Of a DNA stretch of 13,440 bases, positions 7,020 to 13,384 are shown piece after piece. The stretch covers positions 1-13,440 of the forward strand of contig CANQCH010000016.1 in assembly GCA_947589165.1 (NCBI GenBank). Direction: 5' to 3'. Position 1 is the stretch's first letter; each line of letters starts with the position of its first letter. The DNA comes from an uncultured Bacilli bacterium (GTDB lineage Bacteria > Bacillota_I > Bacilli_A > RF39 > UBA660). A program made the position numbers and the translations under genes. Under the pieces are notes generated by a model that saw nothing but the letters and a program-made list of their open reading frames with translations, was not told where the DNA came from and searched no databases.

Positions 7020-8828
7020 ATGGACAAAGATCGTAAAATTTTGGACTGTGGTTTGGAAGTAAGCGATGAAGGTCGCTATGCTAAATTAAATGATTTAGCT
7101 TTAGATGCCATAAAACGCGAACAAAAAAGAATCAATCAATTAAAAAAAGAAGAAATGATTCGGTTAACGAGTCGGCTTAAACAATTAGGTTATAATTTGT
7201 TACAAACGGCGAAAACGACCAATGAAAATCGTTATGTTATTAGTGAATTATTAAGATATTTAGAAGATATGGTCCATAAATTTGACATTTTTTTCACATA
7301 TAATGAACTTTTAAAAGAAGAAAAAGCTTTAAAAAAGGAATTGGGGGAAATTGATCAAGCTATTAATGTTATTGACAGTACTAATCCTAATATAGAAGCT
7401 AAAATAAGCCAAATTGAAGCCAACGGCTTAATGACGAAAAGAAATAATTTAGTTCAAAAATTAACAGCCATGCAACATCGCATTAATCGGCAACGAAAGA
7501 TTGTTGATGCCCATGTTGCTAAATATGAATTCGCGGATTATATTCAATTTTTAGATGTCGAAGTGGATGCTTTTCAAAAGAAATTTGAAAGCCTAAATTT
7601 ATCACCCAAAATGCATTATTGCTTAGAAGCTTGGTATAAACTAATGGATCAAGAAATTGAAAATCAAGTCAAGACGATTGGGAATCGAGTTTTAATTTAT
7701 GAAGATTATTTATTAAAATATGGTTTGGTTGATACGAGACATAACAGTCAAGAAAAAGCTTTTAATTTATTACAATTATTTAATCCAAATTTAAAATTAC
7801 ATTATGATATATTAGACGGTAGTATTTTTGTGCCGGAAGATAGCAATTTAAAATTACCCGTTAACTATAGTTATAGTTTAATGCAAAAAGTTTTAACGGT
7901 GCAAATGGATAATCAAGTTTTAACCTTTAAGGTTAAAAATGATTATACGCCTAATCTTTTCTTAACAGAAATTAAAAAATTGAATCCTCAAGTGCAATTT
8001 AATTTAACCGCGGGCGATGATACATTATATTGCACCAAAAATATTAATGATTTAAAATTACCAAGTGGCTTTTGTTTAGAAAAAGATAGAGAAACGGGAG
8101 AAATAATCCTTACTAATCGTTATGTAATGAGTGATAAGGCCTTAACCTTTCGGGTAAAAAGAAAAATGCTAGTAGAAGAACTAAATAAAATGTACGATTT
8201 ATCGCAAATGACTTATGAACCAAAAATAACCCCAAGAGTAAAAGCAACCGAACCAATAAGACCAAAACCTTTGGAACATCCAGAAATTAAGACTGAAAAA
8301 CCGGCACCGGTAAAGGAAAAACCAATTCCAAGACCAACTCCAGAAGTAAGAAAAGCTCCGGAAGTAAAACCTGTTATTAATGAAAAACGGCAAAAAGTAG
8401 TTCGTCAAAAAACAGTTGTGAATAAAAAACGGCGTGATTATCGCAAATTAATGGGATATTTAAAAATTGCTGGAACTTTTGTGGGAGCCACGACATTAAC
8501 TATATTTAATAGTTTGGTAATTAAACCAATTGCGATTCTATCTGAATTAGCGCATAAAAAAGCAGCTAATTTAACGGATATTTCGCGCACGAGTTTAAAT
8601 CAAAATATTGCGCAAATTCATGAATTACAGAAAGCTAATCATGAAAAAGCGAAAAAGATTCGGGAAGAAGAAAAAAGAACTAAACATCAAGTTGGCCATC
8701 AATTTACTAAAGATGATATTCCGTTTCAAGAAATGCCACATAGTCTGGAAGCTGAATATGATTTAGATCAAATTATCGCGGAAGTTAATGGTTACGATTT
8801 AGAAAATGAAGGATTAGGAAGAAGGTAA
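7020..8828 (+). CDS. Coiled-coil protein with Pro-rich linker and C-terminal hydrophobic segment (unknown function)
   Basis: The protein has 602 residues and no signal peptide. Residues about 1-210 are charged and mainly helical, with probable coiled coil (for example around 30-60 and 95-165). About 220-400 is a mixed domain with beta-strand-like stretches. About 400-458 is a linker rich in Pro, Lys and Glu. A strongly basic patch (KKRRDYRK) then leads into a hydrophobic stretch at about 485-506, followed by a helical charged tail. The hydrophobic stretch could be a membrane anchor near the C-terminus or a buried helix. AAGGTGG at 7007-7013 supports the start. The next gene begins two bases after the stop, so the two are co-transcribed. 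I do not recognise the family. A scaffold or membrane-associated structural role is a guess from architecture alone. Confidence 0.8.
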   Translation: MDKDRKILDCGLEVSDEGRYAKLNDLALDAIKREQKRINQLKKEEMIRLTSRLKQLGYNLLQTAKTTNENRYVISELLRYLEDMVHKFDIFFTYNELLKEEKALKKELGEIDQAINVIDSTNPNIEAKISQIEANGLMTKRNNLVQKLTAMQHRINRQRKIVDAHVAKYEFADYIQFLDVEVDAFQKKFESLNLSPKMHYCLEAWYKLMDQEIENQVKTIGNRVLIYEDYLLKYGLVDTRHNSQEKAFNLLQLFNPNLKLHYDILDGSIFVPEDSNLKLPVNYSYSLMQKVLTVQMDNQVLTFKVKNDYTPNLFLTEIKKLNPQVQFNLTAGDDTLYCTKNINDLKLPSGFCLEKDRETGEIILTNRYVMSDKALTFRVKRKMLVEELNKMYDLSQMTYEPKITPRVKATEPIRPKPLEHPEIKTEKPAPVKEKPIPRPTPEVRKAPEVKPVINEKRQKVVRQKTVVNKKRRDYRKLMGYLKIAGTFVGATTLTIFNSLVIKPIAILSELAHKKAANLTDISRTSLNQNIAQIHELQKANHEKAKKIREEEKRTKHQVGHQFTKDDIPFQEMPHSLEAEYDLDQIIAEVNGYDLENEGLGRR

Positions 8829-8830
8829 AA

Positions 8831-9106
8831 ATGGAAATACAAAGTATAATTACCTTAGAAGATGATTCTACCTACGAATTATTAGATAAAACAACTTATC
8901 AAGATAATCTTTATTTTTTGGCAGAGTTATTAGATGAAAATGAAGAAGGAATTGGTAAATATAAAATTTTTAAACAAATAAAAGAAAATGATGATGTATA
9001 TGTTGAAAGCGAAGAACAAGAAGATACTTTATTTGCAATTTTAAAAAATTTTAATAGTCAATTTACGACGGAATTAGCCAATTTAAAACCGGAAGATTTA
9101 GTGTAA
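8831..9106 (+). CDS. DUF1292-like small acidic protein
   Basis: This 91-residue, acidic, soluble protein starts with a strand-like ITLEDDSTYELLDK, followed by NLYFLAEL and KYKIFKQI. It has an acidic middle and a helical end. The order of strands and the acidic composition resemble the DUF1292 (YrzB-type) family of Firmicutes, whose function is unknown; the match is from memory of the pattern. GAAGG at 8821-8825, overlapping the upstream stop region, is its ribosome site. It is the last gene of the operon, and its stop codon overlaps the terminator arm. Confidence 0.72.
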   Translation: MEIQSIITLEDDSTYELLDKTTYQDNLYFLAELLDENEEGIGKYKIFKQIKENDDVYVESEEQEDTLFAILKNFNSQFTTELANLKPEDLV

Positions 9107-9132
9107 AAGAAGGAGTTTACCTTCTTTTTTTT
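9105..9132 (+). terminator. Rho-independent terminator overlapping a stop codon
   Basis: AAAAGAAGG (9105-9113) pairs perfectly with CCTTCTTTT (9120-9128) around a six-base loop, followed by more T. The first stem bases are the end of the TAA stop at 9104-9106. Confidence 0.87.
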
Positions 9133-9134
9133 AG

Positions 9135-9163
9135 TTGAAATCTTGTAAATATATTGCTATACT
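9135..9163 (+). promoter_or_regulatory. Promoter of the TasA-like/xerD/deacetylase gene group
   Basis: TTGAAA at 9135-9140, a 17-base spacer, and TATACT at 9158-9163 with TGC before it (an extended -10). It starts three bases after the preceding terminator and leaves a leader of about 17 bases before the ATG at 9187. Confidence 0.8.
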
Positions 9164-9186
9164 AAATAATAGGAAAGGTGAGAATA

Positions 9187-9816
9187 ATGAGCCGCAGACA
9201 AAATACTATTTTATTAATTATTTTTGTTTTAACTTTCTTTGTTATTTCTCTTAGTGCGACTTTAGCCTTTTTCGTTGGCCAACAAATTTCTTTTGAATCA
9301 AATAAAGAAAATGTTTCCTCAGCAACTATGGAAACTTTAGTTTTTAATGCCGGCGAACCAATTGATTTTTATGCCAATATTGGTAATTTTGCCCCCAATA
9401 TGCCTAGTTTAGTTGGGATAACTGAAACTTCAGCAACTTTAATCGCGGGTTCTCTTCACAACTTAGCCAGTTATAAATATAACGTTGATTTAGAATTAAG
9501 TGTTAATGATTTTGTTTATACCAAAGGTAGTGAACCGGAACTACTATTAGTTGCTTACGATCCAGAAGGTAATCTAATTCAAAATGTGCCCAATTTAGAA
9601 TATAAACAAGTTGGCGAATATAGTGGTTTTGATATTACGGGTAAAGAAGGTCATTATCCGATTTTTCATGATTATGTTATTGAAACTGATAGTACGGTAA
9701 CGCAAACATGGCGATTTGAAGTTATCTTTATTAATTATCCTACTAATCAAGATTTAAACAAAGGTAAAACTTTAAATGGTTATATTAGAATCGGCCTAGA
9801 AGGAGATAAAGCATGA
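9187..9816 (+). CDS. Secreted or membrane-anchored TasA-like beta-sandwich protein
   Basis: The protein has 209 residues from the ATG at 9187. An in-frame GTG at 9178 lies within the Shine-Dalgarno stretch AAAGGTGAG, so it is unlikely to be the start. A long hydrophobic segment at about 7-28 ends in SATLAFF, reminiscent of the T-Y-A-F-F-type signal ends of TasA/camelysin-like proteins. The mature part is beta-rich and cysteine-free. Near its end lies a W-x-F-E-V-x-F strand followed by NQDLNKGKTLNGYIRI, a layout seen in such extracellular fibre-like proteins. No SipW-type peptidase gene is in view. The stop overlaps the next start in an ATGA, showing tight coupling. A cell-surface location is well supported; the TasA-like assignment is by pattern only. 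Confidence 0.75.
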   Translation: MSRRQNTILLIIFVLTFFVISLSATLAFFVGQQISFESNKENVSSATMETLVFNAGEPIDFYANIGNFAPNMPSLVGITETSATLIAGSLHNLASYKYNVDLELSVNDFVYTKGSEPELLLVAYDPEGNLIQNVPNLEYKQVGEYSGFDITGKEGHYPIFHDYVIETDSTVTQTWRFEVIFINYPTNQDLNKGKTLNGYIRIGLEGDKA

Positions 9817-10244
9817 ATTATCAATTACCAGAATTTAATTTAGATGAAGAAGCTCGGAAAAAAGAACAAGCTTTAAGAGCGGATTTAACCGCGCCAGAAG
9901 TGAAAACTATTTTAGAAAATTTATTAGGAGATAAATATAGCGAATTATTATATGATTATTCTTTGGAAGGAGAGGCTAAACGGCGAAGTTGTCACTTTTT
10001 AGTGAAAGCGTTACAAAAGGCGCTTGCGGAACAACAAGAATTGGAACGTGATATTGCTTTAGATGAGGCAACTTTAGCTGATCCTAATGTTACTTGGAAT
10101 GGTAGTGAAAAAACAGAATGGAGACATGAACTTGCTTCTAAAAGAACTTTTAGTCGGGAAGATGCAGCCTTAAAAGTGGCTAGTATTGAAGATGCCATTA
10201 AAGACTTAATGGGGATGGATCGTAATGCCGCCAGTCATCGCTAA
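9813..10244 (+). CDS. Small helical cytoplasmic protein (unknown function)
   Basis: The 143-residue protein has no membrane segment and is rich in Ala, Glu, Lys and Leu, with several predicted helices (for example 22-38, 52-83 and 112-134). The start is supported by AGGAG at 9801-9805 and by the four-base ATGA overlap with the upstream gene. Its last 20 bases overlap the start of the xerD-like gene, so all three are probably translated from one message. I do not recognise the family. The tight overlap with a recombinase suggests co-expression but says nothing firm about function. Confidence 0.75.
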   Translation: MNYQLPEFNLDEEARKKEQALRADLTAPEVKTILENLLGDKYSELLYDYSLEGEAKRRSCHFLVKALQKALAEQQELERDIALDEATLADPNVTWNGSEKTEWRHELASKRTFSREDAALKVASIEDAIKDLMGMDRNAASHR

Positions 10245-11118
10245 GTTTTTGCTTTATTTAACTAAAGAACTAAATTATACGACCAAAACCGTTGAAAGTT
10301 ATGAACAAGATTTACAAAATTATTTTGGCTATTTAACGAAAAATAATTTAGATTATTTAAAAATTAATCGTCAGGAAATTAGAAATTATTTAAAATACTT
10401 AGATGCTCATAATTTAAAAAATAGTACGATTTCGCGGCATTTAAGTACATTGCGGAGTTTTTATAATTATTTAATTCGGGAAAATTATGTTCAAATTAAT
10501 TATTTTAAAAGTATTAGGAATCCCAAGTTAGAACGGAAATTACCTAATTTTTTAAGTTATAATGAATTAGCTATGCTTTTAGATAGTATAAAATTAGAAA
10601 CCGCGGTTGATATGCGTAATCGCTTAATAGTCGAGCTTTTTTATGCTACGGGTTGTCGGGTTAGTGAATTATGTGCCCTAAAGCTTACGGATATTGATTT
10701 CGCGGCTAAAAAAATTCGGATTTATGGAAAAGGCCGTAAAGAGAGAATCGTTTATTATGGTGAATATGCGGCTAAATATCTCGACCTTTATTTAACAAAA
10801 GCCCGCGATGAATTACTTAAAGGTAATCATAATGAATATTTATTTATTAGTGAAAAGGGTGAGCCTTTAAAGGTTAGTGATGTCGAAATTATCATGCAAA
10901 AATTAGTCCAAAAAATCGCCATTCAAAAACATGTCACGCCGCATACATTAAGACATACCTTTGCGACGCATTTACTTAATAATGGCGCCGATATTAAAAG
11001 TGTCCAAGAGTTATTGGGTCATGCTAGTTTAAATACGACGGGAATTTATACCCATATTACGAGCGCTCATTTAAAAGATGTTTATTTAAAAACGTTCCCG
11101 CGGCAAGAAGAAAAATAG
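10225..11118 (+). CDS. xerD: XerC/XerD-family tyrosine recombinase
   Basis: This site-specific recombinase of 297 residues is the usual Xer length. Residues 1-85 form the SAM-like core-binding domain. The catalytic domain carries the full set: R145 (ATGCRVSEL), K169 (GKGRKER), H240 and R243 (HTLRHTFATHLL), H266 (LLGHASL) and the nucleophile Y275 (GIYTHIT). The wording of the active site and the NNGAD stretch look closer to XerD than XerC, but the two cannot be separated safely by eye. The housekeeping role is resolving chromosome dimers at dif near the terminus with a partner Xer; some lineages use a single Xer. GGGGAT at 10211-10216 serves the ATG at 10225, inside the upstream gene. Nothing nearby looks like phage, so it is probably not a mobile-element integrase. 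Confidence 0.93.
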   Translation: MPPVIAKFLLYLTKELNYTTKTVESYEQDLQNYFGYLTKNNLDYLKINRQEIRNYLKYLDAHNLKNSTISRHLSTLRSFYNYLIRENYVQINYFKSIRNPKLERKLPNFLSYNELAMLLDSIKLETAVDMRNRLIVELFYATGCRVSELCALKLTDIDFAAKKIRIYGKGRKERIVYYGEYAAKYLDLYLTKARDELLKGNHNEYLFISEKGEPLKVSDVEIIMQKLVQKIAIQKHVTPHTLRHTFATHLLNNGADIKSVQELLGHASLNTTGIYTHITSAHLKDVYLKTFPRQEEK

Positions 11119-11166
11119 ATTAAGACGTTAAAATCTGGTCAAAATAGTAAAGAAGTGGTGGTAAAA

Positions 11167-12339
11167 ATGCATTTTAAAAATAAAAAAAGAGCAACGGAAT
11201 TTTGGTTATTAGTAAGTACCATATTAATTATTATGGGAGCGATAATTATGATTATAAGTAAAATAGGATTCCGTAAAGAAATGACGAAAAAAGTAAGTCC
11301 TTTAGATGAATATGTTTTAAAATATAATACCGATGAGATTGTTTATAACGCGGATTTTAACCAAAAAGTAACGAGTATTGTCACTTTTAAAGATGGCCGT
11401 TATGAAGCCCAATTATTTGATTATACGAAAAAAACCAAACTAAATTGGGAAGATGTGATTAAAAAAAATAAATTAACGGCTTTTAAAGAAAAAATAAATA
11501 CGTTATTAGAATTAAAATATCCTAAGTTTATTGCAGATGCCTTAAAGGAAGCGATAGATACCCATTATTGTTTTATGGCGAAAGCATTAATTATTTATTA
11601 TTATGATGTTAAAACTGACCCAATGGTTAAGGAAGATCTTTTTTTAACCGTTAATTATAATGAAATTGCCGAATATTTAGATTTTCCAGTGCCATTAGAT
11701 ACGGAATATACTAATGAAGATGCTTATACAATTGATCCCAATAAAAAACATATTGCCATTACTTTTGATGATGGTCCAAGTAAATATAATGAAGAATTGG
11801 TGGATATTTTAAATGATAATAAAGTGCATGCAACTTTCTTTTTTGTGGGGCGCTTACTTTCAAGTCGGGCCGAAGCCGTTAAAAAAGCTTTTGCTAGTGG
11901 TCATGAAATTGGCTATCACTCATATGCGCATGCTAATTTAACTCGGCAATCAACTGTGACGATTAAAAATGAATTTGCGGAAAGTAATGCGAAATTAAGA
12001 ACGATTATTAATCAAGATTTTACTTTAATTCGCCCACCTTATGGAAGCGTTAATAAAACGGTCAAAAATAGTTTAGATTTACCGTTTATTTTATGGAATG
12101 TTGATACGAATGATTGGCGTTATCGCGATACGGATTATTTAGTTAATTATTGCCTAGAAAATATAAGTGATGGCGATATTATTTTATTCCATGATTCTTA
12201 TGCTACGAGTATTGAAGCGATAAGACGGCTTTTACCAATTTTATATACGGAAGGTTATCAAATGCTTACTGTTAGTGACTTAGCTAAATTAAAAGGGAAA
12301 ACGTTAGAAAATCATACGAGTTATTATAGTTTTAAATAA
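11167..12339 (+). CDS. Membrane-anchored polysaccharide (peptidoglycan GlcNAc) deacetylase
   Basis: The protein has 390 residues from the ATG at 11167. Upstream in-frame GTG codons at 11155 and 11158 lie in the GTGGTGG ribosome site, so the ATG is preferred. A membrane segment covers about 12-34. Residues about 45-180 form an extracellular domain resembling the DUF3298-like region found before NodB domains in Firmicutes. The NodB domain follows with all motifs intact: TFDDGPS at 199-205 (D201 base, D202 metal), HSYAH at 251-255 (metal His), RPPYG at 289-293, DTNDW at 313-317 and LFHD at 340-343. Such enzymes remove acetyl groups from wall N-acetylglucosamine and reduce lysozyme sensitivity. 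It follows the xerD-like gene after 48 bases with no convincing terminator, so readthrough is likely. Its last eight bases overlap a convergent gene. Confidence 0.92.
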   Translation: MHFKNKKRATEFWLLVSTILIIMGAIIMIISKIGFRKEMTKKVSPLDEYVLKYNTDEIVYNADFNQKVTSIVTFKDGRYEAQLFDYTKKTKLNWEDVIKKNKLTAFKEKINTLLELKYPKFIADALKEAIDTHYCFMAKALIIYYYDVKTDPMVKEDLFLTVNYNEIAEYLDFPVPLDTEYTNEDAYTIDPNKKHIAITFDDGPSKYNEELVDILNDNKVHATFFFVGRLLSSRAEAVKKAFASGHEIGYHSYAHANLTRQSTVTIKNEFAESNAKLRTIINQDFTLIRPPYGSVNKTVKNSLDLPFILWNVDTNDWRYRDTDYLVNYCLENISDGDIILFHDSYATSIEAIRRLLPILYTEGYQMLTVSDLAKLKGKTLENHTSYYSFK

Positions 12340-12703
12340 TACTAACTTCGCCAGGTTCAGGATCTCTAATTTCCACGATTAGATAAATGATACCCCCGAT
12401 AAGAAAAAGAAGGGCGGCGACTAATTGAGCTTGGCGATTAACATATTCTTTGCGCTGAAAATTTTGCCGGGCTTTAGCTAAATTTTTAGTGGTTAAAAGC
12501 ACAAAATAAATATAAATAATTAAGGCAATAAAAAAAATTAAAATATTAATGGTCTTTTTTTCATAATAGGCTTTCGGATTATGATATAAAAGATATTCCC
12601 GTTCGTCTTTATTCGAATATAAAGCTGCGGCGGCAATAAAAAAATAGACGTACCAAATTAGATCTTCGGTTTTTAATTCTTTTAATTTTTCATTTAAATT
12701 CAT
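12332..12703 (-). CDS. Small membrane protein with three hydrophobic segments (unknown)
   Basis: The 123-residue protein has hydrophobic segments at about 17-31, 51-70 and 92-110, charged loops and an acidic C-terminus. It lies 27 bases downstream of another small membrane protein on the same strand, with a terminator between them. No Shine-Dalgarno precedes the start: the bases before the ATG read TATTATTTA, which could be a -10 box very close to the start or simply AT-rich sequence. Weak translation or coupling by readthrough is possible. Its end overlaps the deacetylase gene by eight bases, tail to tail. The family is not recognised. Confidence 0.7.
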   Translation of the reverse strand: MNLNEKLKELKTEDLIWYVYFFIAAAALYSNKDEREYLLYHNPKAYYEKKTINILIFFIALIIYIYFVLLTTKNLAKARQNFQRKEYVNRQAQLVAALLFLIGGIIYLIVEIRDPEPGEVSII

Positions 12704-12716
12704 ATTAAATAATATG

Positions 12717-12743
12717 AAAAAAAGAATAAATTACTTATTCTTT
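12717..12743 (-). terminator. Minus-strand terminator overlapping a stop codon
   Basis: Read on the minus strand, AAAGAATAA pairs perfectly with TTATTCTTT around a five-base loop, followed by a T run. The TAA stop of the 12731-13027 gene falls at the stem-loop junction. Confidence 0.8.
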
Positions 12744-13027
12744 CCTAAATAATTATTTACATTGCGACTAATTATTTTTCCCCGCCCAACGAGAAAGATA
12801 AGACCAAAGATGAACATGGTGCCGGCGAGAATATAATTCCAAAAGTTTTCTTTTTTTATCAAAGTCCAAATTACTAAAAATAAACTATAAACTAAACATA
12901 ATATGCCACAGATTAATAACCGGGTAAAACGAATTTTATTGGCTGAACCAGCTGGTGTTTTATAATATCTAGCCCGGGCTTGTGCTTTTTTTTCTTTCGT
13001 TAATTTTTGATATTTGTTTTTTTCCAT
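12731..13027 (-). CDS. Small two-segment membrane protein (unknown)
   Basis: The 98-residue protein has a very basic N-terminal 30 residues (KEKKAQARARYYK), then two hydrophobic segments at about 35-57 and 64-81 and a basic tail, so both ends are probably cytoplasmic. GAGGT at 13035-13039 on the minus strand, seven bases before the ATG, supports the start. An extended -10 box lies upstream, and a terminator follows directly. The family is not recognised. Its position beside another small membrane protein suggests a shared envelope role, without direct evidence. Confidence 0.75.
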   Translation of the reverse strand: MEKNKYQKLTKEKKAQARARYYKTPAGSANKIRFTRLLICGILCLVYSLFLVIWTLIKKENFWNYILAGTMFIFGLIFLVGRGKIISRNVNNYLGKNK

Positions 13028-13045
13028 CTTTTAAACCTCAATTAA

Positions 13046-13074
13046 ATTTTATCATATTTACGCACGAATTTATA
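13046..13074 (-). promoter_or_regulatory. Minus-strand promoter for the small membrane protein
   Basis: On the minus strand TAAAAT (13046-13051) is preceded by TGA, an extended -10. The -35 position (13069-13074, TATAAA) is poor. It lies back to back with the tRNA promoter, the two -35 positions separated by one base. Confidence 0.55.
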
Positions 13075-13075
13075 G

Positions 13076-13104
13076 TTTAATTTTTTTAAATTCTATGTTA
13101 TACT
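13076..13104 (+). promoter_or_regulatory. Promoter for tRNA-Lys
   Basis: TATACT at 13099-13104 is preceded by TGT (an extended -10). TTTAAT at 13076-13081 is a weak -35 at 17-base spacing. The tRNA begins 20 bases after the -10 box. Confidence 0.65.
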
Positions 13105-13124
13105 AATTTTGTTACTGAGATCTT

Positions 13125-13200
13125 GGACCGTTAGCTCAGTTGGTAGAGCAACTGACTCTTAATCAGTGGGTCTAGGGTTCGAATCCCTAACGGTCCACCA
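13125..13200 (+). tRNA. tRNA-Lys(CTT)
   Basis: The 76-base gene folds into a full cloverleaf. Acceptor arms GGACCGT and ACGGTCC pair perfectly, with discriminator A and an encoded CCA at 13198-13200. The D arm contains AGCTCAGTTGGTAGAGC. The anticodon stem ACTGA/TCAGT holds the loop CTCTTAA, giving anticodon CTT, which reads AAG lysine codons. The T arm carries GGTTCGAATCC. It is a single tRNA with its own promoter; the next terminator is at 13279, beyond a gene remnant. Confidence 0.97.
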
Positions 13201-13205
13201 AATGA

Positions 13206-13286
13206 AATAAAAATACTTCTATAACTTATGAAGAATATAAAGAATTTTTAGAAAGTATTGGTTATATATGTAAATGGGAAAGTTAA
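13206..13286 (+). pseudogene. 3' remnant of a paralogue of the small protein at 704-1213
   Basis: The frame is open from 13206, just after an in-frame TGA, to a TAA at 13284-13286. It encodes 26 residues with no plausible start. The second half, TYEEYKEFLESIGYICKWES, aligns with the end of the 704-1213 protein (TEYQRNIQEFSEELEQNGYTCKAKS): Tyr, Glu-Phe, the Leu-Glu pair, GY-x-CK and the final Ser are shared. The stop is followed by nearly the same terminator hairpin. The remnant starts within a few bases of the tRNA 3' end, so the rest of the gene appears to have been lost at that junction. Confidence 0.7.
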
Positions 13287-13313
13287 TGATGATAAAAGTC
13301 ATTAACTTTTTTT
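13279..13313 (+). terminator. Terminator after the tRNA-Lys/remnant, near-copy of the one at 1204
   Basis: AAAGTTAATGA (13279-13289) pairs perfectly with TCATTAACTTT (13299-13309) around a nine-base loop, then T to 13313. The stem matches the terminator at 1204-1233 over ten base pairs but with a different loop. It probably ends the tRNA transcript now. Confidence 0.85.
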
Positions 13314-13329
13314 ATAAAAACTAAATTAG

Positions 13330-13358
13330 TTGTTTTTTTTATGAGGATATTTTATAAT
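13330..13358 (+). promoter_or_regulatory. Promoter for the prepilin-like gene
   Basis: TTGTTT at 13330-13335, a 17-base spacer, and a consensus TATAAT at 13353-13358. The ATG is 27 bases downstream of the -10 box, after an AGGGAAG ribosome site at 13372-13378. Confidence 0.7.
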
Positions 13359-13384
13359 AAAAGATAAGAATAGGGAAGATAAAA

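Noticed and set aside
8199..8408. Minus-strand Trp/Phe-rich frame
   Set aside because: It is the antisense of the Pro/Lys/Glu linker of the 602-residue protein, which explains its odd composition.
9178..9186. GTG at 9178 as start of the TasA-like gene; likewise GTG at 3360 and at 11155
   Set aside because: Each GTG lies within or too close to the Shine-Dalgarno sequence. The ATG codons at 9187, 3363 and 11167 have proper spacing.
9992..10198. Minus-strand Ser/Ala-rich frame
   Set aside because: It is the antisense of the small helical protein gene, without a ribosome site.
10225..11118. XerD-like gene as an integrase of a mobile element
   Set aside because: Its length and active-site wording fit housekeeping Xer. 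It is embedded in an overlapping gene group, with no phage genes, excisionase or flanking repeats.
11114..11140. Small hairpin (AGATT/AATCT) after xerD as a terminator
   Set aside because: It has only five AT-rich pairs and no T run after it.
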